Assembly (NCBI GenBank): GCA_910579965.1
Contig: CAJTWF010000023.1
Coordinates: 1-43,951, forward strand
From: an uncultured Oscillospiraceae bacterium
GTDB lineage: Bacteria; Bacillota; Clostridia; Oscillospirales; Oscillospiraceae
Reading direction: 5' to 3'
DNA: 43,951 nucleotides
Shown here: positions 16,590 through 25,178 of the stretch, one piece after another
Layout: the number at the start of each line of letters is the position of its first letter
How positions within the stretch are numbered: position 1 is the first letter of the stretch
Notes under the pieces: generated by a model
The model's input: the letters and a program-made list of their open reading frames with translations, nothing else
Told to the model about the DNA's origin: nothing
Database searches by the model: none
Made by a program: the position numbers and the translations under genes

Positions 16590-18374
16590 ATGGCGTTTTC
16601 CCAGCAGTTTCTGGACGAGCTGGCCAGCCGGAACGATATTGTCGATGTGGTCTCCTCCTACGTGGCGCTTACCAAGAAGGGCGGGAACTATTTTGGCCTG
16701 TGTCCCTTCCACAACGAGAGGACAGGCTCCTTCTCCGTGTCCCAGGACAAGCAGATGTACTACTGCTTCGGCTGCCGCAAGGGCGGCGGGGTGGTCAACT
16801 TCATCATGGAGATCGAGAACCTGGGCTTCCGGGACGCGGTGGAGCTGCTGGCCAAGCGGGTGAACATGGAGGTCCCGGCGGACAACACGGACCGGGAGGA
16901 GGCCCGCCGCCGCCAGCGGGTGCTGGCGCTGAACAAGGACGCGGCCCGTTGGTTCTACCAGAACCTCTCCACCCCCGCCGGCGGGCCGGCGCGGGACTAT
17001 CTGGCCCGGCGGAAGATCGGCAGGAAGACCGCCATGGACTTCGGCCTGGGGGCCTCCCTGGACGGCTGGGACTGCCTGCTCACCGCCATGCAGGAGAAGG
17101 GCTACTCCAAGGCGGACCTGCTAGCCGCGGGACTGGTGGTGCGCAACCAGAAGGGCCGGCTCTACGACAAATTCCGCTCCCGGCTCATGTTCCCGGTCAT
17201 CGACGTGCGGGGGGATGTGGTGGCCTTCGGCGGCCGGGTGCTGGACAAGAGCGAGCCCAAGTATATGAACACCACTGAAACCATCGTCTACAGCAAGCGC
17301 CGCAATCTCTACGGCATCAACCTTGCCAAGAAGACCAAGCGGCCCAACTTCATTCTCTGTGAGGGCAACATTGACGTTATCACCCTCCATCAGGCGGGCT
17401 TTGACAACGCGGTGGCCTCCATGGGCACCGCCCTCACCACGGAGCAGACCCGGCTCCTCAGCCGCTACACCAAGGAGCTGGTGCTCTGCTACGACAACGA
17501 CGCGGCCGGACAGATGGCCACCCAGAAGAACATTGAACTGCTCAGAAACAGCGAGTTCACCGTCCGGGTCCTCTCGCTCCCCCGCCGCCTGGCGGACGGG
17601 CAGTACGTCAAGCAGGACGTGGACGACTTCATCAAATACCAGGGCCCGGCCGCCTTTGAGGCGGCTCTGGGCGGCAGCGTCAATCAGGTGGACTACCGCA
17701 TGGAGGCCGTGGCCGCTCGATACGACCTGACGGACGGCGTTCAGAAGATCGCCTACGCTGAGGAGATCAGTCAGCTCATCGCCGCCCTGCCCAACGCGGT
17801 GGAGCGGGAGGTCTACGCGGGCCGGGCCGCGGAGCGGGCGGGCCTGACCCGGGAGGCCATGCTGCTGGATGTGAAGCGGGCCAGGGACAGGCATCAGGGC
17901 CGGGAGCGGCGGCAGATGCAGCGGGAGGCCCTCAACATCAGCGCCCTCCGCCAACCCCAGGACCGGGCCATCCGCTACACCGACATGCGCTCCGCCATGG
18001 CCGAGGAGGGGATTCTCCGCCTGCTGCTGCTGGACGTGTCTCTGGCGGACCGGTGCCGGGATCTGGCGGCGGAGGACTTCAGCTCCCCCTTTCTGGGGAA
18101 GGTCTACCGGCTGCTGCTGGAGGGGCGGGCCCAGGGGGGCGGCATGTCCCTGACGGCGCTGTCGGGGGAGTGTACGGCGGAGGAGATGAGCCACCTGACC
18201 ACGCTGCTCCAGAAGCCGGAGTCGCTGGCCAACGCGGATAAGTCCCTGCCGGACTACATACGCGTTATCAAGGAGTCCGCCGGCAGGCGGCGGGGGGAGA
18301 CCCCGGCCGATCCTTTGCTGGCGGCGCGGGATAGATTCAAAGAGAAAAAGGGTTACGGAGGAAAGCAGACATGA
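16590..18374 (+). CDS. dnaG: DNA primase
   Basis: Makes RNA primers for replication forks. 594 aa, normal length. The N-terminal CHC2 zinc finger is complete (Cys38, His41, Cys59, Cys62), followed by the primase core with the TOPRIM motif ILCEGNIDVITLHQAGF and the acidic YDNDAAG, and a C-terminal helicase-binding region. ATG at 16590 is preceded by GGGGAGGTG at 7 nt; an earlier in-frame ATG at 16572 overlaps that site and is less likely. Its stop overlaps the rpoD start (ATGA), the conserved dnaG-rpoD macromolecular synthesis arrangement of Firmicutes. Confidence 0.97.
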   Translation: MAFSQQFLDELASRNDIVDVVSSYVALTKKGGNYFGLCPFHNERTGSFSVSQDKQMYYCFGCRKGGGVVNFIMEIENLGFRDAVELLAKRVNMEVPADNTDREEARRRQRVLALNKDAARWFYQNLSTPAGGPARDYLARRKIGRKTAMDFGLGASLDGWDCLLTAMQEKGYSKADLLAAGLVVRNQKGRLYDKFRSRLMFPVIDVRGDVVAFGGRVLDKSEPKYMNTTETIVYSKRRNLYGINLAKKTKRPNFILCEGNIDVITLHQAGFDNAVASMGTALTTEQTRLLSRYTKELVLCYDNDAAGQMATQKNIELLRNSEFTVRVLSLPRRLADGQYVKQDVDDFIKYQGPAAFEAALGGSVNQVDYRMEAVAARYDLTDGVQKIAYAEEISQLIAALPNAVEREVYAGRAAERAGLTREAMLLDVKRARDRHQGRERRQMQREALNISALRQPQDRAIRYTDMRSAMAEEGILRLLLLDVSLADRCRDLAAEDFSSPFLGKVYRLLLEGRAQGGGMSLTALSGECTAEEMSHLTTLLQKPESLANADKSLPDYIRVIKESAGRRRGETPADPLLAARDRFKEKKGYGGKQT

Positions 18375-19681
18375 CAAAAAAGAAGGATGAGATGGCCAAA
18401 GGCGTTTCCAGCGCCGCCCCCGAGGGAAAGAAGGGGGAGGCCGAAAAGAAATATGCCAAGCTCCCGGAGAAGGTGGTGGCCAATCTGCCCGCCGCCGCCA
18501 TTCTGATGTCCAACGAAAAGGTGATGGACCTGTTCGCCCGGGGGAAGAAGCGGGGCCGCCTGGACTCCTCGGAGATGATGGAGGTCCTGGACGAGATCGA
18601 GCTGGACAGCGACCAGATGGAGAAGCTCTACGACTCCCTGGAGGCCCTGTCCATTGAGATCGGCAGTGAGGAGGACATCCTGCCGGAGATCCCCGACGAC
18701 ATGGAGCCGCCCCTCAGCGAGATCGAGGGCATCGAGGAGGAGGAGCTGGTTGACCCCAACACCCTGGTGGACAGCTTCTCCATTGACGATCCGGTGCGCA
18801 TGTACCTCAAGGAGATCGGCAAGGTGCCCCTCCTGTCCCCGGAGGAGGAGATTGTGCTGGCCCAGAAGATGAGCGCCGGCAATCTGGCCCGGGAGCAGCT
18901 GGAGGAGGGAGGAGATCTCCCCGACGCCGCCCAGCTCCGGGCCCTGGCCAAGGAGGGGGAGAAGGCCAAGCAGAAGCTGGCCGAGGCCAACCTGCGGCTG
19001 GTGGTGTCCATCGCCAAGCGGTACGTGGGGCGGGGGATGCTGTTCCTGGATCTGATCCAGGAGGGCAACCTGGGCCTCATCAAGGCGGTGGAGAAGTTCG
19101 ACTACACCAAGGGCTACAAGTTCTCCACCTACGCCACCTGGTGGATCCGGCAGGCCATCACCCGAGCCATTGCCGATCAGGCCCGGACCATCCGCATCCC
19201 CGTGCACATGGTGGAGACCATCAACAAGGTGATCCGGGTCTCCCGCCAGCTCCTCCAGGAGCTGGGCCACGACCCCTCCCCGGAGGAGATCTCCGTGGAG
19301 ATGAACATGCCTGTGGACAAGGTACGGGAGATTCTGAAGATCGCCCAGGAGCCTGTGAGCCTGGAGACCCCCATCGGCGAGGAGGAGGACAGCCACCTGG
19401 GGGACTTCATCCCCGACGAGGGGGCCAGCGAGCCCAGCGAGGCCGCCAGCTTCACCCTGCTCAAGGAGCAGCTGGTGGACGTGCTCTCCACCCTCACCCC
19501 CCGGGAGGAGAAGGTGCTCAAGCTCCGCTTCGGCATTGAGGACGGCCGCACCCGCACCCTGGAGGAGGTGGGCAAGGAGTTCAACGTCACCCGGGAGCGC
19601 ATCCGCCAGATCGAGGCCAAGGCCCTGCGCAAGCTCCGCCACCCCAGCCGCAGCAAAAAGCTGAAGGATTTTCTCAACTGA
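18371..19681 (+). CDS. rpoD: RNA polymerase primary sigma factor
   Basis: Housekeeping sigma factor (SigA), 436 aa. After a Lys-rich start, residues about 40-110 form region 1.1; region 1.2 begins at DPVRMYLKEIGKVPLL; region 2 includes NLRLVVSIAKRY, FLDLIQEGNLGLIKAVEKFD and the -10-recognition segment YKFSTYATWWIRQAI; region 4.2 is TLEEVGKEFNVTRERIRQIE. A modest acidic linker between 1.2 and 2.1 is longer than in Bacillus. The ATG shares bases with the dnaG stop. The promoters visible in this window (TTGnnn-17-TATAAT-like) agree with recognition by this factor. Confidence 0.97.
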   Translation: MTKKKDEMAKGVSSAAPEGKKGEAEKKYAKLPEKVVANLPAAAILMSNEKVMDLFARGKKRGRLDSSEMMEVLDEIELDSDQMEKLYDSLEALSIEIGSEEDILPEIPDDMEPPLSEIEGIEEEELVDPNTLVDSFSIDDPVRMYLKEIGKVPLLSPEEEIVLAQKMSAGNLAREQLEEGGDLPDAAQLRALAKEGEKAKQKLAEANLRLVVSIAKRYVGRGMLFLDLIQEGNLGLIKAVEKFDYTKGYKFSTYATWWIRQAITRAIADQARTIRIPVHMVETINKVIRVSRQLLQELGHDPSPEEISVEMNMPVDKVREILKIAQEPVSLETPIGEEEDSHLGDFIPDEGASEPSEAASFTLLKEQLVDVLSTLTPREEKVLKLRFGIEDGRTRTLEEVGKEFNVTRERIRQIEAKALRKLRHPSRSKKLKDFLN

Positions 19682-19694
19682 TCCGCCAGAAGGT

Positions 19695-19723
19695 GCGCCC
19701 CGGCCCGGGAGGGGCCGGGGCGC
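19695..19723 (+). terminator. Hairpin after rpoD
   Basis: 12-bp perfect stem GCGCCCCGGCCC / GGGCCGGGGCGC with a 5-nt loop, followed by GTCCCATTTT. Probable end of the dnaG-rpoD transcript. Confidence 0.7.
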
Positions 19724-19747
19724 GTCCCATTTTCCCGTCGGAAAACC

Positions 19748-19776
19748 TTGCAATCACCAAAAAAATCCGCTATAAT
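19748..19776 (+). promoter_or_regulatory. Sigma-A promoter for leuS
   Basis: TTGCAA (19748-19753) and a consensus TATAAT (19771-19776), spacer 17 bp. The leader is only about 55 nt, too short for a T-box. Confidence 0.8.
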
Positions 19777-19836
19777 ACAATCCATGTGGCATTTGCCGGA
19801 ACAAACCGGACTCTATAGAAGAAAGTGTGATTCATT

Positions 19837-22266
19837 TTGAAGTATGATTTCGCCGCCATTGAGCCCAAATGGCAGAAAAAATGGGAGGACGCCAAGGTCT
19901 ACGCAGCCGCGGACCACAGCGACAAGCCCAAGTTCTACGGCCTTATTGAGTTCCCCTATCCCTCTGGCCAGGGGCTCCATGTGGGCCATCCCCGGCCCTA
20001 TACGGCCATGGACATCGTCACCCGGAAGAAGCGGATGGACGGCTACAACGTCCTCTTCCCCATGGGCTTCGACGCCTTCGGCCTGCCCACGGAGAACTAC
20101 GCCATCAAAAACCACGTCCACCCCGCCGTGGTCACCCGGGAGAATATCGCCCGCTTTACCGGCCAGCTCAAGCGGCTGGGCTTCGGCTTTGACTGGGACC
20201 GGGTGGTGGACACCACGGATCCCAATTACTACAAGTGGACCCAGTGGATCTTCCTCCAGCTCTACAAGAAGGGCCTGGCCTACAAGGCCACCATGCCCGT
20301 GAACTGGTGCACCTCCTGCAAGTGCGTGCTGGCCAACGAGGAGGTGGTGGAGGGGGTCTGCGAGCGGTGCGGCAGCGCCGTCATCCGCAAGGAGAAGAGC
20401 CAGTGGATGCTCAAGATCACCGAGTACGCCCAGCGGCTCATCGACGACCTGGACGAGCTGGACTTCATTGACCGGGTAAAAACCCAGCAGAAAAACTGGA
20501 TCGGCCGCTCCACCGGCGCGGAGGTCACCTTCAAGGCCACCACTGGGGACGACATCGTGGTCTTCACCACCCGGCCGGACACCCTCTTCGGGGCCACCTA
20601 CATGGTCCTCTCCCCGGAGCACGAGCTCATCAAAAAGTGGATGCCCCTGCTGGCCAACAGCGCCCAGATTCAGGACTACCAGAGGGCCGCCGCGTCCAAG
20701 AGCGATCTGGAGCGCACAGAGCTGAACAAGGAGAAGACCGGCGTATGCCTGGACGGCGTGCGGGCGGTGAACCCGGTGAACGGCCGGGAGATCCCCATCT
20801 TCATCTCCGACTACGTCCTGTCCACCTACGGCACCGGGGCCATCATGGCCGTGCCCGCCCACGACGACCGGGACTGGGAGTTTGCCAAGAAATTCGGGTG
20901 CGAGATCATTGAGGTGGTCTCCGGCGGCGAGGACGTGCAGAAGGCGGCCTTCACCGCCAAGGACGAGACCGGCGTGCTGGTTAACTCCGACTTCCTCAAC
21001 GGCCTCACAGTCAAGGATGCCATCCCGGCGGTGACCAGGTGGCTGGAGGAGAAGGGCATCGGCCGGGCCAAGGTCAACTACAAGCTCCGGGACTGGGTCT
21101 TCTCCCGCCAGCGGTACTGGGGGGAGCCCATCCCCATGGTGTACTGTGAGAAGTGCGGTTGGCAGCCCCTGCCGGAGAGCGAGCTGCCCCTGCTGCTGCC
21201 GGAGGTGGAGAGCTATGAGCCCACCGACGACGGCGAGAGCCCCATCAGCAAGATGACCAGCTGGGTGAACACCGCCTGCCCCTGCTGCGGCGGCAGCGCC
21301 CGCCGGGAGACGGACACCATGCCCCAGTGGGCCGGGTCCAGCTGGTACTTCCTGCGCTACATGGACCCCCACAACGACAAGGCTCTGGCCTCCAGGGAGG
21401 CCCTGGCGTACTGGTCCCCTGTGGACTGGTACAACGGCGGCATGGAGCACACCACCCTCCACCTGCTCTACAGCCGGTTCTGGCACAAGTTCCTCTATGA
21501 CATCGGCGTGGTGCCCACCAAGGAGCCCTACTGGAAGCGGACCAGCCACGGCATGATCCTGGGCGAGGGCGGCGAGAAGATGAGCAAGAGCCGGGGCAAC
21601 GTGGTGAACCCGGACGACATTGTCAGGGCCTACGGCGCGGACACCCTGCGCATGTATATCATGTTCATCGGGGACTTTGAGAAGGCCGCCGCCTGGTCCG
21701 ACAACGCGGTGAAGGGCTGCAAGCGCTTCCTGGACCGGGTGTGGAACCTGGCCGAGAACCTGACGGACAGCACGGACTACACCCCCGCCAACGAGGCCGG
21801 TGTCCACAGGACCATCAGGAAGGTGGCCGACGACATCGAGGCCATGAAGTTCAACACCGCCATCGCCGCCATGATGGCCCTGGTCAATGACTTCTACGCC
21901 AACGGCTGCTCCCGGGGCGACATGCGCACCCTGCTGCTGCTGCTGAGCCCCTTTGCCCCCCACTTCTGCGAGGAGCTGTGGGAGAGCCTGGGCTTTGCCG
22001 CCCAGTCGGGGCGGATGATCTGCCAGATGGACTGGCCCGCCTACGACGAGAGCAAGACCGTGGCATCCACAGTGGAGATGGCCGTCCAGGTTCAGGGCAA
22101 GCTCCGGGGCGCTGTTACCGTGCCCGCGGACAGCGAGGAGGCGGCTGTGGTAGAGGCCGCCAAGGCGGTGGACAAGGTTGCCCGGGCCATTGAGGGCATG
22201 GAGATCGTGAAGGTGATCCACGTGAAGAACAAGCTGGTGAACCTGATTGTGAAGCCCGCAAGATAG
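19837..22266 (+). CDS. leuS: Leucyl-tRNA synthetase
   Basis: Charges tRNA-Leu. The 809-residue class I enzyme has the HIGH-type motif HVGH at 48-51 (YPSGQGLHVGHPRPY), a zinc-type segment CTSCKCVLANEEVVEGVCERC, the CP1 editing domain with FTTRPDTLFGATY and GTGAIMAVPAHDDRD, the second zinc-like pair CEKCGW / CPCCGG, KMSKS at 581-585 in GEKMSKSRGN, and the C-terminal anticodon and tail domains ending VKVIHVKNKLVNLIV. TTG at 19837 is the start by homology (MKYDFAAIEPKWQKKWED), preceded by the modest site AGAAAG. The gene is monocistronic with its own promoter and a strong hairpin downstream. Confidence 0.97.
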   Translation: MKYDFAAIEPKWQKKWEDAKVYAAADHSDKPKFYGLIEFPYPSGQGLHVGHPRPYTAMDIVTRKKRMDGYNVLFPMGFDAFGLPTENYAIKNHVHPAVVTRENIARFTGQLKRLGFGFDWDRVVDTTDPNYYKWTQWIFLQLYKKGLAYKATMPVNWCTSCKCVLANEEVVEGVCERCGSAVIRKEKSQWMLKITEYAQRLIDDLDELDFIDRVKTQQKNWIGRSTGAEVTFKATTGDDIVVFTTRPDTLFGATYMVLSPEHELIKKWMPLLANSAQIQDYQRAAASKSDLERTELNKEKTGVCLDGVRAVNPVNGREIPIFISDYVLSTYGTGAIMAVPAHDDRDWEFAKKFGCEIIEVVSGGEDVQKAAFTAKDETGVLVNSDFLNGLTVKDAIPAVTRWLEEKGIGRAKVNYKLRDWVFSRQRYWGEPIPMVYCEKCGWQPLPESELPLLLPEVESYEPTDDGESPISKMTSWVNTACPCCGGSARRETDTMPQWAGSSWYFLRYMDPHNDKALASREALAYWSPVDWYNGGMEHTTLHLLYSRFWHKFLYDIGVVPTKEPYWKRTSHGMILGEGGEKMSKSRGNVVNPDDIVRAYGADTLRMYIMFIGDFEKAAAWSDNAVKGCKRFLDRVWNLAENLTDSTDYTPANEAGVHRTIRKVADDIEAMKFNTAIAAMMALVNDFYANGCSRGDMRTLLLLLSPFAPHFCEELWESLGFAAQSGRMICQMDWPAYDESKTVASTVEMAVQVQGKLRGAVTVPADSEEAAVVEAAKAVDKVARAIEGMEIVKVIHVKNKLVNLIVKPAR

Positions 22267-22277
22267 CGGCAGTTTCA

Positions 22278-22309
22278 GCGGCGCGGTATGCTTCGGCATA
22301 CCGTGCCGC
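22278..22309 (+). terminator. Stem-loop with TTCG tetraloop after leuS
   Basis: 14-bp stem with one G-T pair closed by TTCG: CGGTATGC / GCATACCG inner, GCGGC / GCCGC outer. There is no T tract, so it may stabilise the 3' end or reduce read-through instead of being a classical terminator. Confidence 0.55.
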
Positions 22310-22341
22310 CTCACATGCCCGGATGATGAAAGGAGCGCCAG

Positions 22342-22545
22342 ATGGAGTACACAAGGGAAGAATTGCAGGAGGCAAAGCGGCAGATCGCGTCCACCCTCCA
22401 CAAGCTGAGGGAGACCATTCGGACCCTGGAGGCCAAAGAGAACGCCCAGCGGTACAAGTCCCAGATCACCCTGGCCAGGCGGCGGGTGGAGGCGTTCACC
22501 ATCGCCTGTGACCTCATTGAGCGGGCGCTCTCCGGGGCGGAATAG
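22342..22545 (+). CDS. Small coiled-coil hypothetical protein
   Basis: 67 residues, nearly all helical by composition, with heptad-like spacing of Leu/Ile (LQEAKRQIASTLHKLRETI) and many Lys/Arg/Glu; no Cys, no membrane segment. It looks like a short soluble coiled coil. The start ATG at 22342 follows AAAGGAGCG at 5 nt, a convincing site, and GC and codon use match the surroundings. Function is not recognised. It lies between leuS and the MerR-controlled aldo/keto reductase promoter and probably rides on read-through from leuS. Confidence 0.75.
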   Translation: MEYTREELQEAKRQIASTLHKLRETIRTLEAKENAQRYKSQITLARRRVEAFTIACDLIERALSGAE

Positions 22546-22555
22546 AAAAAAGGGC

Positions 22556-22586
22556 TTGACTTGGAGCGTGCTCCAGGTGCTATGCT
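22556..22586 (+). promoter_or_regulatory. MerR-type promoter/operator for the aldo/keto reductase operon
   Basis: TTGACT (22556-22561) and TATGCT (22581-22586) are separated by 19 bp, the overlong spacer typical of MerR-activated promoters. The spacer holds an inverted repeat CTTGGAGC / GCTCCAGG (22560-22577, 7 of 8 positions symmetric). The MerR-family gene two positions downstream is the obvious regulator. Confidence 0.85.
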
Positions 22587-22633
22587 GGATGACAGGGAAA
22601 ACCTATCAGGCCGACATAAAGGAGAAGGTTACT

Positions 22634-23782
22634 ATGCAACAGCGTACATTGGGCCGCACCGGGATCCAGGTGGGCGAGATCGGCATGGGCTGCGAGGGAT
22701 TCATGGGCAAGACGGCGGAGCAGGTGATGGAGATGGTGGATGTGATGGATGCCGCCGGCGTCAGCTGCATCGACCTCTACACCCCTAATCCCGACGTCCG
22801 GGACAGCCTGGGCAGGGCCCTGGCGGGACGGCGGGACCGCTTTGTCCTCCAGGGACATTTCGGCGCCATCTGGAAGGACGGGCAGTATAAGCGCACCCGG
22901 GACATGGCGGAGGTGAAGGAGGGCTTTGCCGACCAGCTGCGCCGCCTGGGTACAGACTATCTGGATGTGGGCATGATCCACTACTCCGACGCCATGGCGG
23001 ACTGGGAGACCATACGCTCCGGCGGACTTCTGGACTACGCCCTGGAGCTGAAGGAGTCCGGCGTGGTCCGCTCTGTGGGCCTCTCCAGCCACAACCCGGA
23101 GGTGGCCCTGGCAGCGGTGAACACAGGGCTCGTCGACGTGCTGATGTTCAGCGTCAACCCCTGCTATGATCTCCAGCCCGCCAGCGAGGACGTGGAGGAG
23201 CTGTGGGCGGAGAAGAGCTACGCCCGGGAGCTGGTGAACATGGACCCGGCCCGGCAGGCCCTCTATGAGACCTGCCAGCGGCTGAGGGTGGCAGTCACGG
23301 TGATGAAGGCCTTTGGCGGCGGTGATCTGCTGCGGGCGGACCTGAGCCCCGCCGGCAGGGCCCTCACCCCCCTCCAATGTCTCCACTACGCCTTGACCCG
23401 CCCGGCGGTGGCCTGCGTCATGTGCGGGGCCCGGTCTCTGGACGAGCTTCGGGCTGCCATCGCCTACGAGTCCGCGCCGGCGGAGGAGCGGGACTACGCC
23501 GCCGCCCTGGCCGCCATGCCCAAGATCAGCTGGCACGGCCACTGCATGTACTGCGGCCACTGCGCCCCCTGCCCCCAGGGCATCGACGTGGCAGCGGTGA
23601 CCAAGCTGCTCAATCTGGTCCGGGCCCAGGGGGAGGTGCCGGAGACCGTGCGGGAGCACTATGCCGTCCTGCCCCACAGGGCCGGGGAGTGCGTCCAGTG
23701 CGGGGCCTGCGAGAGCCGGTGCCCCTTCGGCGTGGCAGCTGCGGAGAACATGCGGCAGGCGGCGGCGGCTTTCGGCGCGTAG
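22634..23782 (+). CDS. Aldo/keto reductase with C-terminal ferredoxin-like domain
   Basis: A 382-residue protein: residues about 1-290 are an aldo/keto reductase TIM barrel (LGRTGIQVGEIGMGCEGF, then SCIDLYTPNP, GLSSHNPEVALAAV), and the C-terminus carries cysteine clusters of the 4Fe-4S type (CMYCGHCAPCPQGIDV and CVQCGACESRCPFGV). Such fused enzymes reduce carbonyl compounds with electrons from NAD(P)H and an iron-sulfur relay; the substrate is unknown. In the barrel the usual catalytic Tyr context (D-x4-Y) is replaced by DLYTPNP, as in many of the fused family. ATG at 22634 follows AAAGGAGAAGG. It is co-transcribed with the MerR gene 13 bp downstream. Confidence 0.9.
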   Translation: MQQRTLGRTGIQVGEIGMGCEGFMGKTAEQVMEMVDVMDAAGVSCIDLYTPNPDVRDSLGRALAGRRDRFVLQGHFGAIWKDGQYKRTRDMAEVKEGFADQLRRLGTDYLDVGMIHYSDAMADWETIRSGGLLDYALELKESGVVRSVGLSSHNPEVALAAVNTGLVDVLMFSVNPCYDLQPASEDVEELWAEKSYARELVNMDPARQALYETCQRLRVAVTVMKAFGGGDLLRADLSPAGRALTPLQCLHYALTRPAVACVMCGARSLDELRAAIAYESAPAEERDYAAALAAMPKISWHGHCMYCGHCAPCPQGIDVAAVTKLLNLVRAQGEVPETVREHYAVLPHRAGECVQCGACESRCPFGVAAAENMRQAAAAFGA

Positions 23783-23795
23783 AAGGGAGGTCCTT

Positions 23796-24197
23796 ATGAC
23801 CATTGCCGAGGCGAGCAGGAAGTACGGCCTCACCGCCGACACCCTGCGCTACTATGAGCGCATCGGTCTGCTGCCCCCCGTCCCCCGGACCAAGGGGGGC
23901 ATCCGGGACTATGACGAGGCGTCCTGCGGCTGGATCGAGCTGATGAAGTGCATGCGCTCTGCCGGCGTACAGATCGAGGCGCTGATCGAGTACGTGGCCC
24001 TCTACCGCCAGGGGGAGGACACCGCCGGCCAGCGCCGTGCCATCCTGGTGGAGCAGCGGGATCAGATGGTGGCCCGGATGGAGGAGATGCAGCGCTCCCT
24101 GGACCGGCTGAACAGAAAGATTGCGGCCTATGACAACGGCTCCTGGCGGGGTGAGCCCTCCCAGGGATCCTGCGGGCAGTGCGGCAGTAAACCGTAA
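23796..24197 (+). CDS. MerR-family transcriptional regulator
   Basis: A 133-residue DNA-binding regulator: the N-terminal winged helix-turn-helix (TIAEASRKYGLTADTLRYYE, then IGLLPP and GGIRDYDE) is followed by a long dimerisation helix (LVEQRDQMVARMEEMQRSLDRL). The short C-terminus has only a terminal CGQCG pair, not the metal-site cysteines of MerR or ZntR, so it falls with the aldehyde/redox-responsive group that controls aldo/keto reductases and dehydrogenases (AdhR-like, inferred). ATG at 23796 follows AGGGAGGT. It most likely twists the 19-bp-spacer promoter at 22556-22586 and so controls its own operon. Confidence 0.92.
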   Translation: MTIAEASRKYGLTADTLRYYERIGLLPPVPRTKGGIRDYDEASCGWIELMKCMRSAGVQIEALIEYVALYRQGEDTAGQRRAILVEQRDQMVARMEEMQRSLDRLNRKIAAYDNGSWRGEPSQGSCGQCGSKP

Positions 24198-24201
24198 ATA
24201 A

Positions 24202-24231
24202 CCCCCCAGGGAGCTGCGGCTCCCTGGGGGG
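24202..24231 (+). terminator. Hairpin after the MerR gene
   Basis: 13-bp perfect stem CCCCCCAGGGAGC / GCTCCCTGGGGGG with a TGCG loop, directly after the MerR stop. No T tract follows; it lies between convergent operons and may block transcription from both sides. Confidence 0.6.
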
Positions 24232-24317
24232 CTGTGCATGAGGGGGAACTCCTGTCAAGCCCCACATGCGCCTTTTTGATTAACCTGTATTCCTGGGGGG
24301 TGCAGCGCAGCGAAGCG

Positions 24318-25178
24318 CTACCCCTTGACGCCGCCGGAGGCCAGTCCGCTGACCAGATTCTTTTCAATGCACATGAAGAGAATCACCACCGGGATGATGG
24401 CAAAGATAGACGCGGCGAAGAGATACTGCCACTCAATCATGTTGTAGCCGTTGAAGATGTTGATGCCCACGGTCAGGGGCTTGTTGGTGTCCGTGGAGAT
24501 GAGGCACAGCGCCACGGTGTACTCGTTCCAGGCGTTGATAAAAATAAAGATCAGCGTTGTCACGATGCCCGGGGCGGCCACAGGCAGGAGCACCCGGGTC
24601 ATGGATTGCAGCCGGTTGCACCCGTCGATGGTGGCCGCCTGCTCCATCTCCGCCGAGATGCCCATGAAGGTGCCCCGCAGAAGCCAGATGGTGAAGGCCT
24701 GGTTGAAGGCGGCGTTGATGAAGATCAGGCCCAGCAGGCTGTCCGTCAGGCCCAGGCGCAGCATCACCTGATAGATACCGATGAGCAGCACCACCGGCGC
24801 GAACATCTGGGAGACGATGACAAAGCCCAGGAAGGCGGTCTGTCCCTTGAAGCGCATCCGGGCCAGGGCGTAGGCCGCCGGGATGCCGCAGAGCATGGCG
24901 ATGATGGTGGACCCGCCGGCAATGAGGATGGAGTTGAGCAGGTAGTTGGCCATGGGGGCCCGGCTCCAGATGTCGATGAAGTTGGACCACAGGGCCGTCA
25001 CCGGCAGGATGGTGCCGTGGGGGGAGAAGATCTCCGCCCGGCTCTTCAGGGCGGTGCAGAACATGGCGAAATAGGGGTAGAGGGTAATGATGCACACGTC
25101 GATCACCACAAAGTAGAGCAGGATCCGCAGCACCGTCTTCTGAATGGAAAAGGGCTTCTTTGCAGCGTTGTCGTTCAT
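24318..25178 (-). CDS. Sugar ABC transporter permease, MalG type
   Basis: Inner-membrane permease of a carbohydrate ABC importer, 286 aa, six hydrophobic segments by eye (first ILLYFVVIDVCIITLYPYFAMF). The cytoplasmic coupling loop that docks the ATPase is visible as EQAATIDGCNRLQSMTRVLLP (EAA motif). ATG at 25178 overlaps the stop of the upstream permease gene (TGATG). No ATPase is encoded in this cluster, so it probably uses a shared MsmK-type ATPase from elsewhere, as many Firmicute sugar importers do. Substrate unknown, probably an oligosaccharide. Confidence 0.93.
   Translation of the reverse strand: MNDNAAKKPFSIQKTVLRILLYFVVIDVCIITLYPYFAMFCTALKSRAEIFSPHGTILPVTALWSNFIDIWSRAPMANYLLNSILIAGGSTIIAMLCGIPAAYALARMRFKGQTAFLGFVIVSQMFAPVVLLIGIYQVMLRLGLTDSLLGLIFINAAFNQAFTIWLLRGTFMGISAEMEQAATIDGCNRLQSMTRVLLPVAAPGIVTTLIFIFINAWNEYTVALCLISTDTNKPLTVGINIFNGYNMIEWQYLFAASIFAIIPVVILFMCIEKNLVSGLASGGVKG

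Noticed and set aside
16199..16712. Open frames in the gap before dnaG on both strands
   Set aside because: No ribosome binding site, no recognisable protein pattern, partly overlapping dnaG; treated as noncoding.
19777..19836. T-box riboswitch upstream of leuS
   Set aside because: The leader after the TATAAT promoter is only about 55 nt, without specifier stem, T-box sequence or terminator.
19813..22401. Long minus-strand open frame opposite leuS
   Set aside because: Antisense shadow of leuS caused by GC-biased third positions; same low-complexity composition.
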